5,874 nucleotides of DNA from Rosettibacter sp964572725 (lineage in GTDB: Bacteria; Bacteroidota; Ignavibacteria; Ignavibacteriales; Melioribacteraceae): contig CAZNFW010000084.1 of NCBI GenBank assembly GCA_964572725.1, forward strand, positions 1 to 5,874, read 5' to 3'. Of this stretch, positions 5,032 through 5,874 are shown in pieces (position 1 is the first letter of the stretch; every line of letters begins with the position of its first letter). A model generated the notes under the pieces. It worked only from the letters and a program-made list of their open reading frames with translations, searched no databases and was not told where the DNA came from. The position numbers were made by a program, and so were the translations under genes.

Positions 5032-5521
5032 AAAATTTGCTTTCATATTTTTGATAATTATAATCAACAGCTGCAATAATCCTTTTGCTCCAAAACTTGA
5101 TGAAAATTTGAGCAGCTCACAAAGTTTGATAAGTGATTTATCAAGTGTAGATGGCGTTTTTAAAAATTTTCAGTATGCTTATACTTTTAAGGATACATTA
5201 ATTTATAGTCAGCTGTTGGATAAAAATTTCATTTTTACTTACAGAGATTATAACATTGGAGCAGATGTAAGCTGGGGAAGAGATGAAGAAATGAGAGTGA
5301 CATATGGTCTTTTTCAAAATTCACAAAGACTTGATTTAGTATGGAACAATATTGTGTCAATCAGCGGAGATTCTACTCATATTGTAAGAAGTTTTAATTT
5401 AACAATTACATTTAATCCTACTGATATTGTTTACGTTGATGGCAAAGTGAATCTTGAATTAAACAAAGATTCCGATAATAAATGGAAAATAATTCACTGG
5501 ATAGATGAATCAAATTTCTAA
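5027..5521 (+). CDS. Predicted lipoprotein, likely paralogue of the preceding one, apparent ATT start
   Basis: Reading from ATT at 5027 gives 164 residues beginning (M)KKFAFIFLIIIINSC, a complete lipoprotein signal peptide with a Lys-Lys n-region and Cys16 as the lipidated residue (lipobox INSC). The next in-frame start, TTG at 5051, would remove the charged n-region and half of the hydrophobic core and has no Shine-Dalgarno site. The mature part (CNNPFAPKLDE tether, then about 40-160) parallels the upstream lipoprotein: KNFIFTY, VSWGRDEEMRV (81-91), VSISGDSTHIVRSFNLTITF (110-129), VDGKVNLEL and NKWKIIHWIDE (151-161), with GDS and the two Trp (153, 158) in matching places. The pair therefore looks like an old tandem duplication. 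The start overlaps the previous stop by 5 nt, and ftsX follows after 6 nt. Function is unknown; a role at the envelope is inferred from lipidation and context. Confidence 0.82.
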   Translation: MKKFAFIFLIIIINSCNNPFAPKLDENLSSSQSLISDLSSVDGVFKNFQYAYTFKDTLIYSQLLDKNFIFTYRDYNIGADVSWGRDEEMRVTYGLFQNSQRLDLVWNNIVSISGDSTHIVRSFNLTITFNPTDIVYVDGKVNLELNKDSDNKWKIIHWIDESNF

Positions 5522-5527
5522 ATAGAT

Positions 5528-5874
5528 ATGATAACATTTTACACAAAAGAAGCCTTGAGAATTTTTAAACGTTCACCATTTGCATCCGTTGTTATAATTT
5601 CTGTTACAACAATTGCAATATTAATGACAAGTTTTTCAATCCTTGTAATACAATTGTCAAATAAGTTTTCTCAAAGAATAAAAAAGAGTATTGAAGTAAC
5701 AGTTTTCTTAGAAAACTTTATAGATTCATCAAGAATAAAATCAATCAGTGAAGAAATATCTAATCATCCAAATATTGCATCTATAAAATTTATAAGCAAA
5801 GAAGATGCTGTAAAAGAATTTATTCGAGATACAGGTGAAGATTTTAGAGATGTATTAACTGAAAATCCTCTGCC
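5528..5874 (+). CDS. ftsX: Cell division protein FtsX, N-terminal fragment (runs off right edge)
   Basis: FtsX is the membrane component of FtsEX, an ABC-transporter-like complex that controls peptidoglycan hydrolases at the division site. The 115 visible residues show the usual FtsX start: a cytosolic EALRIFKRSPFAS, the first membrane segment (about 19-42) and then the beginning of the extracytoplasmic domain with IEVTVFLEN (55-63), a helix ISEEISNHPNIASIKFIS (73-90), KEDAVKEFI (91-99) and the hallmark LTENPLP just at the edge. The remaining three membrane segments lie outside. The ATG at 5528 follows the lipoprotein stop by 6 nt and has no clear Shine-Dalgarno site, so it probably relies on coupling. 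ftsE is not directly upstream, unlike the ftsE-ftsX overlap of E. coli. Confidence 0.93.
   Translation, partial: MITFYTKEALRIFKRSPFASVVIISVTTIAILMTSFSILVIQLSNKFSQRIKKSIEVTVFLENFIDSSRIKSISEEISNHPNIASIKFISKEDAVKEFIRDTGEDFRDVLTENPL

Noticed and set aside
5051..5521. Second lipoprotein starting at TTG 5051
   Set aside because: It would lose the Lys-Lys n-region and most of the signal core and lacks a Shine-Dalgarno site; the ATT at 5027 explains the signal peptide and the GGGAGG spacing.
1..5874. Mobile element, CRISPR array, toxin-antitoxin or defence system
   Set aside because: No transposase, integrase, spaced repeats or defence domains were seen. Apart from the two lipoproteins and the methyltransferase, every gene is a housekeeping gene in a compact operon.

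Overview
This AT-rich window (roughly 30% G+C by eye) looks like chromosomal core sequence from a bacterium of the Bacteroidota/Chlorobiota/Ignavibacteriota group, most likely Ignavibacteria-like. That placement is inference. It rests on the separate small purS and purQ genes (many Bacteroidota carry one large fused PurL), the short membrane-anchored 'GSR'-type phosphatidylserine decarboxylase, the style of the lipoproteins, ftsX without ftsE directly upstream, and TAnnTTTG-like promoter elements. Clear GGAGG Shine-Dalgarno sites are also present. No rRNA, tRNA, CRISPR array, insertion sequence or phage gene was seen.

Two divergent, very tightly packed operons leave a 119-bp intergenic region (2679-2797). 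The leftward operon reads psd, pssA, purS, purQ, tatA, then a truncated gene resembling gatA that runs off the left edge. Psd and PssA make phosphatidylethanolamine from CDP-diacylglycerol and serine. PurS and PurQ are the small subunit and glutaminase of FGAM synthase. TatA forms the twin-arginine translocase pore. GatA is a subunit of the tRNA-dependent amidotransferase. Neighbours overlap by 4-8 nt or are separated by 12-23 nt, so translational coupling is likely.

The rightward operon reads ybaB/ebfC, recR, a class I SAM-dependent methyltransferase, two tandem lipoproteins that resemble each other, and the start of ftsX, which runs off the right edge. YbaB and RecR are a classic DNA-binding and recombinational-repair pair. 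FtsX is the membrane half of the FtsEX division complex.

Most of the window is ordinary housekeeping sequence. The points worth a second look are: (1) recR is split by a -1 frame change at a run of four A's, exactly between its zinc finger and Toprim domain; (2) the second lipoprotein appears to start at an ATT codon, with a strong Shine-Dalgarno site 7 nt upstream; (3) the two lipoproteins look like diverged paralogues lying directly in front of ftsX; (4) gatA, purS and recR start with TTG; and (5) the divergent intergenic region holds promoter-like motifs, an 8-bp direct repeat and a 10-bp A/T inverted repeat.
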